From Gammaproteobacteria bacterium (lineage in GTDB: Bacteria; Pseudomonadota; Gammaproteobacteria; Ga0077554; Ga007554): 64,000 bases of DNA. This document shows, piece by piece, positions 29,252 to 38,413 of the stretch (the first letter of the stretch is position 1; each line of letters starts with the position of its first letter). The translations under genes were made by a program, and so were the position numbers. Under the pieces are notes generated by a model. The model saw nothing but the letters and a program-made list of their open reading frames with translations, had not been told where the DNA came from and did no database searches. The stretch is taken from the NCBI GenBank assembly GCA_023266055.1, contig JAHFRW010000002.1, positions 63,069-127,068 on the forward strand. The letters run 5' to 3'.

Positions 29252-29663
29252 AATAGTATCCTCTTCCGCTGGCCACCGCGGAATTTAAAAGTGAAACAAC
29301 AATATACAGACAGGGGCGGAAACCGCTGTGGCTGGGGGCGACCGCGCTGGAAGTATCAATAAGGCAAACCGCCACCAACCAGGAGAATACTGCGAGTACA
29401 GCAGGAGAGGTTAGGGACGACACGGTGTCAATGCTTCTGTGACACGCCGCACACTATACACAGGAATGTTAGGAAAGGCTAATGAATTTTCAACATATTT
29501 ATAGGGATATTTGTTAAATGTATAATTTATATATAATTTTATTTTTTGATGGGCTAGGAGCACTATTAGTGGCGGGGTAATCTACCGAATATTATCATGA
29601 TTATCCCGTTTAAATGCCGGGAGTGTACCCCGTGCCCAGATCCGCTGTGCTTTCCTGTGCTGA
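29252..29663. other. Intergenic region upstream of the helicase gene
   Basis: About 410 bp, AT-rich around 29500-29550 (TATAATTTATATATAATTTT), probably carrying the helicase promoter and 5' leader. I see no gene or convincing repeat. Confidence 0.45.
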
Positions 29664-29846
29664 TTAATATCTCAAGATGGTCTGGTTCAGGTTGATTTTG
29701 ACGATTTCTCTCTGACTAGGGGTACCTTGAATCCCATGCTCCCGGTTTGATACATATAATACCCCATCAGGCCCAAACGTCATGGCACTTGGCATATCCA
29801 GGCCTGTGGTAATAAACATTTGGGCACCATCAATGATTAAGCCGTG
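29664..29846 (-). pseudogene. Truncated C-terminal fragment of a ScyD/ScyE-type beta-propeller protein
   Basis: The minus-strand frame contains TGLDMPSAMTFGPDGVLYVS and a close EIVKIN, a pattern typical of the last blades of secreted ScyD/ScyE-like or SMP-30-like propeller proteins. Only about 60 residues remain; the N-terminal part is missing and the frame upstream runs antisense through the HxlR remnant. It is a gene relic from a deletion or rearrangement rather than an intact gene. Confidence 0.65.
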
Positions 29847-29861
29847 AGACACGGCATGGCT

Positions 29862-30134
29862 ATGAAAGAAATATGCACTTCTGTAGAGAAATGCCCTGTT
29901 GAAATTGCGATAACCGTGGTGGGTGGAAAATGGAAGCTGTTTATCATTGCGCATTTTTCGAATGCATACACATCGGTTTGGAGAGCTAAAAAGGAAAATT
30001 CCCGTATTAGTGAGAGAATGCTGGTACGGGAGTGACGTGATCTGGAACGTAACGGGATTGTTTCGCGCAAAATTTATCCAGAAATACCGCTCTGCAAGTG
30101 CCTTTGTAACAGAAAGTTTTAAAAAAGATAATTA
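29862..30134 (+). pseudogene. Decayed HxlR-family transcription regulator
   Basis: The start (MKEICTSVEKCPVEIAITVV, GGKWKLFIIAHFSN) matches HxlR winged-helix regulators with their conserved Cys. The expected middle FGELKR appears in another frame (around 29965), RISERMLVRE is back in the first frame but ends with a TGA at 30033-30035, and RDLERNGIVSRKIYPEIPL continues after that stop. The final part (FVTESFKK) is again frame-shifted. So at least two frameshifts plus an internal stop; it is not functional. Divergent to the propeller fragment, which may once have been its target. Confidence 0.82.
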
Positions 30135-30476
30135 ACCGGATATGACTGTAATACAGCGCTCCTGTCCTATGGGTGCGTGCCCACGATTGACTACTTTTAT
30201 ACACAGCGTATGGGTGCCTGCGGGTAAGGGGTCGAGACTGAAGCTGCTTTTCAGCTTGCGCAAAATGCCCGCCTCCTTGTCATTGACGTAAATGTGAGCA
30301 TGATCACCGTTGGGGTTAGGCGTGACGTCATAAATGACATTCACGGGGTCACTGGCTTTGACTTTTTCTCCATCGGTGGGTGAGGTAATTTTTACATGGG
30401 CATCAGCGGCCAGTGTATTGGCACCGCATAGAGCAATACTGAATGCGGCTACAGTACGAATCAGTGTGTGGCGCAT
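30132..30476 (-). CDS. Exported small Ig-like protein
   Basis: 114 residues: signal peptide (about 1-24, LAADA), then a beta-rich domain beginning HVKITSPTDGEKVKASDPVN and containing DHAHIYVND and PAGTHTLCIKV, with two Cys that could form a disulfide. It resembles the DUF4399/DUF6130-type periplasmic domains by pattern only. Its end overlaps the final bases of the HxlR remnant. Divergent to the cytochrome-FGE operon. Role unknown. Confidence 0.75.
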   Translation of the reverse strand: MRHTLIRTVAAFSIALCGANTLAADAHVKITSPTDGEKVKASDPVNVIYDVTPNPNGDHAHIYVNDKEAGILRKLKSSFSLDPLPAGTHTLCIKVVNRGHAPIGQERCITVISG

Positions 30477-30698
30477 GATGAAATACCTCCACTATATATT
30501 TAGCGTTCTGGTTTTGACGAGTAAGGAGCGGCCTGGATAAAATAACCCACCGAAACCCTAGCACATTGACAGGGTAGATGTGAAGGGAGTTTTCGGTGTG
30601 GGCGCAATAAATTTTTGATGGATAAGGCGGCAGGATATCTTATACTGAATAAATATAACCAGAATAGCAGGGCATATACACGGTACAAGCGAGGATAG

Positions 30699-31871
30699 AT
30701 GCGGCACATTAAACGTAAACTTGGCATGTCATGCTGGATTTGGGCGGCGTCTCTGGTCATGGTGAGTGGTGTGGGAATGGCGCAAAACCCGTTGCGGGGC
30801 ACGACCGGGCAGCCGCGTTTGGCGCATGTTCCGCTTCAGCCGAGAACCGGAGGATGTTCGCAATGTCATCAGGATCGGGTGCGTCTCATTTCCAGTACCG
30901 TGATGGTGCATGAGTGCTTGACCTGTCATAGTGCCGGATTGCCGCAAGGGGTGCCAAATGGGCTGCAGCACGCAGCACAACGTACTCGGAAACATGCCAA
31001 TACTGCGGGAGCTGAAATACCAGAAACTGCTGCTGTACCGGACAAAGCGGCGGCAGAAACGGTTTTTCCCGAAGCACAAGGGCAGGGACCGGGCATGAAT
31101 GTGTCCATGTACTACGCGCAGACCCGCATCGGTGCCGCACCCAATGAGATGATCAAAATTCCTGCAGGTGAGTTTATTCGTGGTAGCGACCAGCGTATGT
31201 CAGATGAAGGGCCGCAACATAAAGTGTGGCTGGATGACTTTTACATTGATAAGTATGAAGTGACTAATCTGCAATACAAGCAGTTTATTGACACGACACA
31301 CCGTAAATCGCCCGATCACTTTGAAAATCGCACTTTCCCGGAAGGTAAGGCTGATCATCCCGTGACGTTTGTAACATGGCATGATGCCAAGGCGTATTGT
31401 GAAGCAGCAGACAAGCGTCTTCCCTCTGATCAGGAATGGGAAAAAGCTGCACGTGGCACGGATGGCCGTACGTATCCCTGGGGCGATGTTTTTGATATCA
31501 ACAAGGTGAACAGTCCGGTGCGCTGGGGTACTTTAAAGTTGCAAGGTGATACTACACCCGTGGGGGCGTTTGACGGCGGCGTGAGTCCGTATGGCGTCCA
31601 TGATATGTCGGGAAATGTGTGGGAGTGGACGGATTCCTGGTATTTACCTTATCCAGGTAATACTAAAATAACGGAAAACTACGGCGAAAAATACAAGACC
31701 CTCAAGGGGGGGTCATGGTGGGATTGTTCGTTCTACAAATGCGGTATTTCCGCGCCCGTATACAACCGTTCGTTTTTTATGAGAACGACCAAAAACAAAA
31801 GCTTTGGATTCAGGTGTGCGAAAAACGTTACACCCGTATCCGCCATACCTGCAATAAGGGAATCTTTATGA
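30699..31871 (+). CDS. Periplasmic di-haem c / FGE-sulfatase-domain fusion protein
   Basis: 390 residues. Signal peptide to about residue 28, then two haem-c motifs, CSQCH (Cys53/Cys56/His57) and CLTCH (Cys73/Cys76/His77), an Ala/Gln-rich linker, and an FGE-sulfatase (SUMF1) domain from about 145: IPAGEFIRGSDQ, YEVTNLQYKQF, RLPSDQEWEKAARGTDG, YPWGD, DMSGNVWEWTDSW, FGFRC. After KGGS the protein has Cys343 and Cys348, spaced as in the copper-binding Cys pair of true formylglycine-generating enzymes but shifted by one residue relative to the GGS. No sulfatase is in the window. ATGA overlap with the next FGE gene. Confidence 0.85.
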   Translation: MRHIKRKLGMSCWIWAASLVMVSGVGMAQNPLRGTTGQPRLAHVPLQPRTGGCSQCHQDRVRLISSTVMVHECLTCHSAGLPQGVPNGLQHAAQRTRKHANTAGAEIPETAAVPDKAAAETVFPEAQGQGPGMNVSMYYAQTRIGAAPNEMIKIPAGEFIRGSDQRMSDEGPQHKVWLDDFYIDKYEVTNLQYKQFIDTTHRKSPDHFENRTFPEGKADHPVTFVTWHDAKAYCEAADKRLPSDQEWEKAARGTDGRTYPWGDVFDINKVNSPVRWGTLKLQGDTTPVGAFDGGVSPYGVHDMSGNVWEWTDSWYLPYPGNTKITENYGEKYKTLKGGSWWDCSFYKCGISAPVYNRSFFMRTTKNKSFGFRCAKNVTPVSAIPAIRESL

Positions 31872-32809
31872 GACGTTTTAAGTTAATGGTTGCCATGGCA
31901 TTATGCATGCCAATGCTGTCAGCTGCTGCTGGTGATAATCATGTGTCTGCGGATGCCGACATGGCGAAGATTGAGGCCGGTGATTTTACCATGGGCAGCA
32001 ACAAGGTTGATCGCTCGAAAAAGGTGGGTGAATTTGGTGCGGCCAAACCGTGGTATCAGGATGAGCATCCGGAACATAAAGTTAAGCTCAATGCGTTTAT
32101 GCTTGACAAGTACGAAGTAACGAATAGCCAATACAGGGAGTTCATGGCGAAAAATAATGTACCGCCTCCTGATCGCTGGATGGAAACCGGCTACATCATC
32201 AGCATGAAAAAAGACAAGTTGTTGGCATTGGACGTGGAAGAGTTACGCAAGGCTGCGGTCAAGGTATTCCATCTTGACATGGATACCCGCGCCATGAGCA
32301 AGGAAGATCTGCTTAAGGAAATTGATAAAAAATTTATTACGATTGATAAATTACCCGTCACTACGGTGTCATGGCATGATGCTGACGCCTATTGTAAATG
32401 GCGGAACAAGCGCCTGCCAACAGAAGCGGAATGGGAAAAAGCCGCACGTGGTACCAAGGCGCTGGAATTTCCCTGGGGAGAAGAATGGCAGGCCGGTCTT
32501 TCTAATACTGGCGAAGAGTCCTGGGAATATGGTGCCGCGCCTGTCGGTTCATACAAGACGGATAAATCCCCTTATGATGTCTATGACATGGCTGGAAACG
32601 TACGTGAATGGGTGGCGGACTGGTACAAACCGTATCCGGGTGCTGTTTACAAAAGTCCTGATTTTGGTGAAAAACATAAGGTGGTACGTGGCGCGGGATC
32701 GGGTGGTCAGGGTCATTATGCGCTGAGCCTGTTTCAGCGTACGGCCTACCGTGGTTACCTTGACCCGAGTACCCGCTATACTGATGTGGGCTTTCGCTGT
32801 GCGCGATAG
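31868..32809 (+). CDS. Second exported FGE-sulfatase-domain protein
   Basis: 313 residues from ATG 31868, overlapping the previous stop (ATGA); the frame is open to 31715 but that part lies inside the upstream gene. Signal peptide to about residue 21, then an FGE-sulfatase domain: IEAGDFTMGSNK, KYEVTNSQYREF, RLPTEAEWEKAARGTK, FPWGEEW, DMAGNVREWVADW, VGFRCAR. An insertion of about 60 residues (MKKDKLLALDVEEL...) interrupts the fold. The RGA-GSGG region lacks the Cys pair, so it cannot be an oxidase of the FGE type. Probably a partner of the upstream cytochrome fusion. Confidence 0.85.
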   Translation: MRRFKLMVAMALCMPMLSAAAGDNHVSADADMAKIEAGDFTMGSNKVDRSKKVGEFGAAKPWYQDEHPEHKVKLNAFMLDKYEVTNSQYREFMAKNNVPPPDRWMETGYIISMKKDKLLALDVEELRKAAVKVFHLDMDTRAMSKEDLLKEIDKKFITIDKLPVTTVSWHDADAYCKWRNKRLPTEAEWEKAARGTKALEFPWGEEWQAGLSNTGEESWEYGAAPVGSYKTDKSPYDVYDMAGNVREWVADWYKPYPGAVYKSPDFGEKHKVVRGAGSGGQGHYALSLFQRTAYRGYLDPSTRYTDVGFRCAR

Positions 32810-32857
32810 AAGGCAGGTTTGTTGTGTCTCGTATGGTGTGATAAGGCCTATGTAGTA

Positions 32858-33505
32858 ATGGGCAGGGAATGTGTAGTGCTTTTGCACGGATTGGGTCGAA
32901 CCAGCAGGTCGATGCGTTCATTGCAACGCAGTCTGGAAAATAACGAATTTTGTGTGTGTAATAAAAATTACCCATCCACAAAGAAATCCGTTGAAGAATT
33001 GTCGCATGTGGTAGGCGAAGCTATCGCGCAATGTGCCCTAAAAAATGCAACTCCCATCCATTTCGTTACACACTCGCTTGGGGGTATTTTGATCCGGCAT
33101 TATTTTCAAAATCATAGCTCACAGAATATTGGCAGGGTGGTTATGCTGGGGCCGCCGAATCATGGTAGTGAAATTGTGGATCGTTGCCGCAACAAATGGT
33201 GGTTTAAGCTGGCTACTGGCCCATCAGGTCAGGAGCTTGGTACTGAAGCAATCAGCATCCCTAATTCACTGAAACATATTAATCTTGAAGTGGGAGTTAT
33301 TGCAGGTCGAAAGAGTAGCGACCCGTGGTTTTCACCTTTTTTTACAGGTGAAAACGATGGCAAAGTATCGGTGGCCAGCGCCAGATTGGAAGGTATGAAA
33401 GATTTTTTGGTGGTCGATAGTGGTCACACTTTCATGGTAAATTCCAAAGAAGCCTGCCGGCAGACGGTAATGTTTCTGAAAACAGGAAAATTTGAGAAGA
33501 CCTAG
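32858..33505 (+). CDS. Alpha/beta hydrolase, lipase-like
   Basis: 215 residues from ATG 32858 (the frame extends to 32819 but the fold begins at MGRECVVLLHGLGRT). Contains the oxyanion-type HGLG, nucleophile elbow THSLGGILIRH (Ser), a candidate Asp in GENDGKVSV and the His in DSGHTFMV. No signal peptide, so probably cytoplasmic. It lies 48 bp after the FGE pair on the same strand, and ends 4 bp into the convergent DUF748 gene. Substrate unknown; esterase or triacylglycerol lipase-like. Confidence 0.85.
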   Translation: MGRECVVLLHGLGRTSRSMRSLQRSLENNEFCVCNKNYPSTKKSVEELSHVVGEAIAQCALKNATPIHFVTHSLGGILIRHYFQNHSSQNIGRVVMLGPPNHGSEIVDRCRNKWWFKLATGPSGQELGTEAISIPNSLKHINLEVGVIAGRKSSDPWFSPFFTGENDGKVSVASARLEGMKDFLVVDSGHTFMVNSKEACRQTVMFLKTGKFEKT

Positions 33506-36420
33506 CGTGCCTGTAATGATAGCGGTACGGTCACTACTGTGCCCGCGTCTGTCCGGGTGTCGACGTCGAGCAGAAAAACGCGTTCGGCATCAACCTTGAT
33601 TGTACCCTCAATCAAGGCAGCGGCAATGGCCTGGGCGCGTTCCTGTGCCAGCGTGCGAAGCTCATCATCACTCACGGTCATTGCCGCCAATAGTTGTGTC
33701 TCTGCTGCCCTGGCAGCATTTTCCTGAATTTGTTGTGATGTGAGTGTTTCACCCGGGGCGGGTGGTGGCAGCAATGTTGTGGCGGCGGTGCCGTAGACAG
33801 TGAGATAGACGGCATGGATTTTTTGCGTTCGTGACTCACCCGGTTGCGCTGTCAGACGCTGTTCCAGTGCGGCAGCAGCGATGGCATTGGCGTCGGCGGG
33901 GCTGGCTGTGCCGCGCACTTCCAGTGCCAGTGCAGGACGTTGTGCGAGCGCCTGTGCCAGCTTGCCAAGTTTTTCCAGCTCTTCCGTGCTGAGTGCGGTT
34001 TTACCTGGAATGAAGCTGACCTGATTGGCGCCTTCTTCGCTGCCCCCCATGAGCGATGCCAGTGCCCGAAACGGCGCGGTCGCGAGCTTGACAATGATGT
34101 TCTTGAGTGCCATCCATACAATGCGACCGTAATGAAAATCAGGGTCATCAATACGTCCGCTGATCGGCAGGTCGAGGTCGATTACCCCGTTAGTATCTTT
34201 GAGGATCGCGATTGCCAGCCGTACGGGTAATCCGGTGGCATCAGGGCTCTCAACTTTTTCTCCAAGCTGCAATTGATCAATAACGATTTTGTTTTCACCC
34301 TGCAACATTTTTTTTGATAACAGATAATGCAGCTCGACATTGAGTTTGCCCTTGTCTATCTTGTAGCCGGCAAATTTTCCGGAATAAGGTGTGAAAGCCG
34401 TTGTCTCAATCCCGCGAAAATTGAATGCCAGGTCAGTAAAGGCATCGTTGCTGAGCGGGTTGATTTTCCCCCTGATAGTGGCTGGAGCATACCGATCAAC
34501 CTTGCCTTGTAGCTCAACGTCGGCGCGCGCCAGTTCTTTTGATGATAAACCGTGGATTGTGCCATTAAGCTGCTGAATACCTGTGTTGAAATTTGGTTTG
34601 ATGGATTGATCACCGAAATTAAGTGTCCCGTCGGTGATGCGTACCTGATCTATCGTTGTCAGTGATGTGGCTTTTTTTTCGTCTATGGGCGTTGTTGTCG
34701 CCATTTGTTCAGATGCAGTCTGTGAGGGTGGTGAAAAAATATGACTTAGGTTGGTGATGGAATCAGGAGTAATAATAAAGCGCAGGTAAGGTTTTGTGAA
34801 TGCCAATTCCTTCATCGTCAGACGTGCGGTGTGGTTGTCGTATGACAACCCATTGATGGCAAGCTGTTCCCAGAGTATAAAGTCTTCATTGCGCAGGATA
34901 TCAACAGCATGCAGTTTCTGGATGGCGGCATCACCGGAAAATTTTATGGCAGGCACGTCATTTTCTGTAACAAAATCCATATGACCCGTGACATTGAGTT
35001 CGCCATTACGTAACTGCAGTTGGGCTGCATGCTGTACATAGGGTTGAATATCCGTGAGGTCAAAGGACGTCAGCGTCAGGTTGAGATTTCCACCGGGGGG
35101 TGATAGGGTCAACTCGCCATGCAGTTCTGCATGGCCACGGGTATTGATGCCCGTTTCCAGCAACAGGGCAACAGGTTTTTCACTGCCGAATGCAAGGTTT
35201 TTCAGATTCATGTTGAATGGTGTCAAGTGCCAGTGAGCAGAGGGCATCGTAGTACGATCTTCCAGTTGCAACGAGGCGGTTTGCAGTTGCGTATTGTTCA
35301 AGGTGATCTGCCATGGGGGAGATGGTTTTTCGGATTTCGCAGACGCATTGACTGCCAGCGGTTCTCTGGTGAATAATTCACGCAGATCAAGTTGGCCGTC
35401 AGTTTCACGCGCGGCGCGTAGTCGCACATCTTTTGCGGTGATATCCGTAATGGCCACGGTATGGTGCTGCCAGTCCAGGTTCAATCCGCTGACATCAAGA
35501 CGTGGCAGTACCAGCACGGGTTCAGTTGCGCCTCGGCGTAGCAGTTGCAAGTCACGCAATGTCATGTTCATGCCATCAAGCCGGAATTGTGGTTCGGCAG
35601 CACCCAGATTCATCAAATAATGGGAACTAATGTCTATCAGGCCATGCTCAAGATTGAACTTGAACCCCGCGCCTGCAAGTGCCCATATTGTTTCGGTGCG
35701 AATATTTCCCAATCGCAGGGTGCCTTCGGAGCGGAACGGTGTCACCTGAAGCGAGCCCTGCCAGGCGAGCGTTTCTCCAAGATCCGTTGCCACAGTCAAT
35801 TGATAATTTCCCGCGACATTGCGGCGAGTGGTGAAGTCGCGTAACGAAAAATTGAGTGTGGCGATGTTGGTACGAAAGGGGGTGGGCCGTGACAAATCTT
35901 CAAAGTCGATGCTTCCTCGCGTGACTTCCAGTGATTGAATCACCACCACGGGGGGTGGGTTATTATTTGCGGATGTTGAATTGGCAGGCATGATGTCCTG
36001 GAAGTTTATGCGTCCCCTACGATCAATCGCGATGATTGCCCGTGGTGCCTGGAGGCGAATCGTATTGAAGACATAGGCGCGATGCCAGAGTGAGCCAAGA
36101 GAGAAATTGATATAAATTTCCTCAAATCTGGCCAGTGGCTGGTCAGCCGTGCCAATTTCCAGGCCGCCTAATGTGGCGGATAGCGTGAGTGGATTGATTT
36201 TCAGTACGGCTAAGGTAACCGGGCGATGGGTTGCCGTCGAAAGTGCTTCGGTCAGTGTATTGTGAAGCAACCATGGTAGCAGCAGGAAGCCAAAGGCGAC
36301 ATAAGCAGAAAACAGGCCTGTTACAAGCAATATTCTCTTGCGCCAGCGTCTGGAGAGTTGTGTTATTTTGATCATTAGCGGTGTTTCACTATCGCCAGTC
36401 ACTAACAAATTATCTCCCAT
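33502..36420 (-). CDS. DUF748/AsmA-like large envelope protein
   Basis: 972 residues. One N-terminal membrane segment (about residues 31-55) followed by a long periplasmic region of repeated beta-rich AsmA-type units (for example INPLTLSATLGGLEIGTAD, LDGMNMTLRDLQLL, KFAGYKIDKGKLNVELHYLL) and a C-terminal part with ELEKLGKLAQALAQRPALA typical of DUF748 proteins. The AsmA group acts in lipid transport or outer-membrane assembly; this member's task is unknown. An in-frame ATG at 36375 would begin just before the membrane segment. Convergent to the hydrolase, overlapping by 4 bp. Confidence 0.87.
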   Translation of the reverse strand: MGDNLLVTGDSETPLMIKITQLSRRWRKRILLVTGLFSAYVAFGFLLLPWLLHNTLTEALSTATHRPVTLAVLKINPLTLSATLGGLEIGTADQPLARFEEIYINFSLGSLWHRAYVFNTIRLQAPRAIIAIDRRGRINFQDIMPANSTSANNNPPPVVVIQSLEVTRGSIDFEDLSRPTPFRTNIATLNFSLRDFTTRRNVAGNYQLTVATDLGETLAWQGSLQVTPFRSEGTLRLGNIRTETIWALAGAGFKFNLEHGLIDISSHYLMNLGAAEPQFRLDGMNMTLRDLQLLRRGATEPVLVLPRLDVSGLNLDWQHHTVAITDITAKDVRLRAARETDGQLDLRELFTREPLAVNASAKSEKPSPPWQITLNNTQLQTASLQLEDRTTMPSAHWHLTPFNMNLKNLAFGSEKPVALLLETGINTRGHAELHGELTLSPPGGNLNLTLTSFDLTDIQPYVQHAAQLQLRNGELNVTGHMDFVTENDVPAIKFSGDAAIQKLHAVDILRNEDFILWEQLAINGLSYDNHTARLTMKELAFTKPYLRFIITPDSITNLSHIFSPPSQTASEQMATTTPIDEKKATSLTTIDQVRITDGTLNFGDQSIKPNFNTGIQQLNGTIHGLSSKELARADVELQGKVDRYAPATIRGKINPLSNDAFTDLAFNFRGIETTAFTPYSGKFAGYKIDKGKLNVELHYLLSKKMLQGENKIVIDQLQLGEKVESPDATGLPVRLAIAILKDTNGVIDLDLPISGRIDDPDFHYGRIVWMALKNIIVKLATAPFRALASLMGGSEEGANQVSFIPGKTALSTEELEKLGKLAQALAQRPALALEVRGTASPADANAIAAAALEQRLTAQPGESRTQKIHAVYLTVYGTAATTLLPPPAPGETLTSQQIQENAARAAETQLLAAMTVSDDELRTLAQERAQAIAAALIEGTIKVDAERVFLLDVDTRTDAGTVVTVPLSLQAR

Positions 36421-36633
36421 GTTACGTGGGGATGTTACCTATTGTGAGGTTTGACGGTGTGCCTGAACGATTCTGTAACAGGATCAGGGATATGTATTTC
36501 CCCGTGTATCCCTGTCGACGGCGCGGTGGAATAATGTCCATGTGATGGTGCCTATGAAAATATGGCAGTATCACATACACTAGACGATAAAAACAGGCTC
36601 ATACGTCGAAAAAACCTGACAATGCTACAATGG

Positions 36634-36660
36634 CACCGCACTCTGCGTGCGGTGAAAAAA
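36634..36660 (+). other. Hairpin just before the RIO kinase ribosome site
   Basis: CACCGCA (36634-36640) pairs with TGCGGTG (36648-36654) around a 7-nt loop and is followed by six A. It lies 24 bp before the RIO start and may affect its translation, or act as a terminator on the minus strand. Confidence 0.4.
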
Positions 36661-36684
36661 GGGAGGCGGTGAAGAAAGGTTCCT

Positions 36685-37542
36685 ATGAAAACACCCTCAA
36701 GAATTGAATCGCTGGTTGAAGAAGGCTTGGTTGATTCCGTTATCCGTCAGTTGATGAGCGGCAAGGAGGCTATGGTTTATGTGGTGCGTTGCGGGAATGA
36801 TATCCGTTGCGCCAAGGTGTACAAGGAAGCCAATAAACGCGGTTTTCGCCAGAACGTCAACTACACCGAAGGCCGCAAGGTAAGGAACAGCCGTCGTGCT
36901 CGTGCCATGGAAAAGGGTAGTCGTCATGGCCGCAAGACACAGGAGGAAGCCTGGCAAAGTGCGGAAGTGGATGCGCTGTACCGTCTTGCGGCGGCGGGTG
37001 TGCGGGTTCCGAAACCCTATAATTTTCTTGATGGCGTATTATTGATGGAGTTGGTGACTGACGATCGTGGTGATGTCGCTCCACGACTCAACGATCTGGT
37101 ATTAACCGCAGAGCAGGCACGCCAGTACCATCACATCCTGATTACCCAGGTGGTACTCATGCTGTGCGCCGGGATTATCCATGGCGATTTGTCTGAATAT
37201 AATGTGCTGGTCAGTAGTCATGGCCCTGTGATCATCGACCTGCCCCAGGCAGTTGATGCGGCCGGTAATAACAATGCCTGCCGTATGCTTTTGCGCGATG
37301 TCAATAATCTGGCTACCTACTTTGGTCAGTTTGTCCCCGATTTGCTCTCCACCGACTATGGTATGGAGATATGGTCACTCTACGAGAATGGTGACCTGCA
37401 TCCCGGTGTGGAATTAACGGGACGTTTTGATCGCAATGAAAAACTGGCAGATGTAAACAATATCATGCGTGAAATCGACGCTGTCATCAAGGAAGAGGCG
37501 GCACGCCAACTTTACCGGCAGGAAATGAAGGATAGGCAATAG
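36685..37542 (+). CDS. RIO1-family protein serine kinase
   Basis: 285 residues of a RIO-type atypical kinase. ATP-binding loop MSGKEAMVYVV replaces a normal glycine-rich loop, the lysine is in RCAKVYKE, the catalytic loop reads IIHGDLSEYNVLV with Asp and Asn, and the metal-binding DxD/DFG-equivalent is IIDLPQAVD. RIO kinases mature ribosomes in archaea and eukaryotes; bacterial copies exist but their role is poorly known. AAAGG 5 bp before ATG. It ends 5 bp from the convergent methyltransferase, tail to tail. Confidence 0.93.
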   Translation: MKTPSRIESLVEEGLVDSVIRQLMSGKEAMVYVVRCGNDIRCAKVYKEANKRGFRQNVNYTEGRKVRNSRRARAMEKGSRHGRKTQEEAWQSAEVDALYRLAAAGVRVPKPYNFLDGVLLMELVTDDRGDVAPRLNDLVLTAEQARQYHHILITQVVLMLCAGIIHGDLSEYNVLVSSHGPVIIDLPQAVDAAGNNNACRMLLRDVNNLATYFGQFVPDLLSTDYGMEIWSLYENGDLHPGVELTGRFDRNEKLADVNNIMREIDAVIKEEAARQLYRQEMKDRQ

Positions 37543-37547
37543 CGGTT

Positions 37548-38363
37548 CTAGCTTTTTACGGCCAATATCCCGTCACCATGCAGTTCCGCGATAAAACCCG
37601 CGTGCCGCAGGCGGGTTGCCACTTCATTGGGTACGTCACGGCCGCTGGTTAATTTATTTGGGTTGCCAGTGTAATGAAACAGCTTGCCTTTGCGTTTCAG
37701 CACTCTGGCAAGCTGATCATAAAAAACCTGAGAATAGAGTTCGCCAGCGATACCAAAACGCGGTGGGTCATGCAGAATTGCATCGACCGAGTCGCTGGAT
37801 AAGAATGTCACCTGCTCGTTGATGTCACCCCGCGTCAAATGCAAAATGTCATTGGTGGTCGGTGACCAGGGATTTAGGCCCCGCAACCAGACTACATCGG
37901 CATTTTTTTCGTAAGAAAGCACTTGCCTGGCGTGACCCTGTATGCACCATGCCGCAAAATAACCAAGGCCACCGCAAGTATCCAGAATTATTTTGCCGCG
38001 TGGCTGAATCAGGTCAACCTTGTGCTCGGCATCCATGTAGGGTGAAATGTGTGCTGTGGGCAGCATCTTGATACCATCAATCTCAAAGGTGGGTGGTCCC
38101 CAGGGTGTTGGCACCAGCTTGATCAATGATGTTGTATAACGTGATACGGGTTGAAATGACCCCTCCGTCCAGTGATAAATGGTTCTGTCGTTGCAGCGTT
38201 CGAGATAAGGGAATAATTGATCCTGCCAGACCCAGCCTGCGGCGTCCAGGGTAATTATTGTTGTCGACCGTCCCAGGTCCAGTGAGCATTCAACATTCGG
38301 TACGCCTGCGGTGCACGCTGCACGGAATATGTCGTGTTCCTTCAGCGTCATCAGGGGTCCCAT
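37548..38363 (-). CDS. Class I SAM methyltransferase, COG2521-like
   Basis: 271 residues (ATG 38363 or ATG 38351). The Rossmann motif I is ILDTCGGLGYFA (about residues 127-138), motif II acidic YEKNAD, and motif IV ILHDPPRFG (about 190), a DPPR form seen in nucleic-acid methyltransferases. The overall layout reminds me of the archaeal COG2521 group. Substrate unknown. Same orientation as the MTH1187 and nhaA genes upstream; the gap to the MTH1187 gene is 50 bp. Confidence 0.78.
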   Translation of the reverse strand: MGPLMTLKEHDIFRAACTAGVPNVECSLDLGRSTTIITLDAAGWVWQDQLFPYLERCNDRTIYHWTEGSFQPVSRYTTSLIKLVPTPWGPPTFEIDGIKMLPTAHISPYMDAEHKVDLIQPRGKIILDTCGGLGYFAAWCIQGHARQVLSYEKNADVVWLRGLNPWSPTTNDILHLTRGDINEQVTFLSSDSVDAILHDPPRFGIAGELYSQVFYDQLARVLKRKGKLFHYTGNPNKLTSGRDVPNEVATRLRHAGFIAELHGDGILAVKS

Positions 38364-38413
38364 TCAGGCCTGATCTCGCCGGATATTTGTGAGACGTTGT
38401 TGCATCCTGTTCT

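Noticed and set aside
29844-30035. 63-codon frame as an intact short HxlR protein
   Set aside because: The rest of the HxlR domain is present downstream but frame-shifted and after a TGA, so it is a pseudogene.
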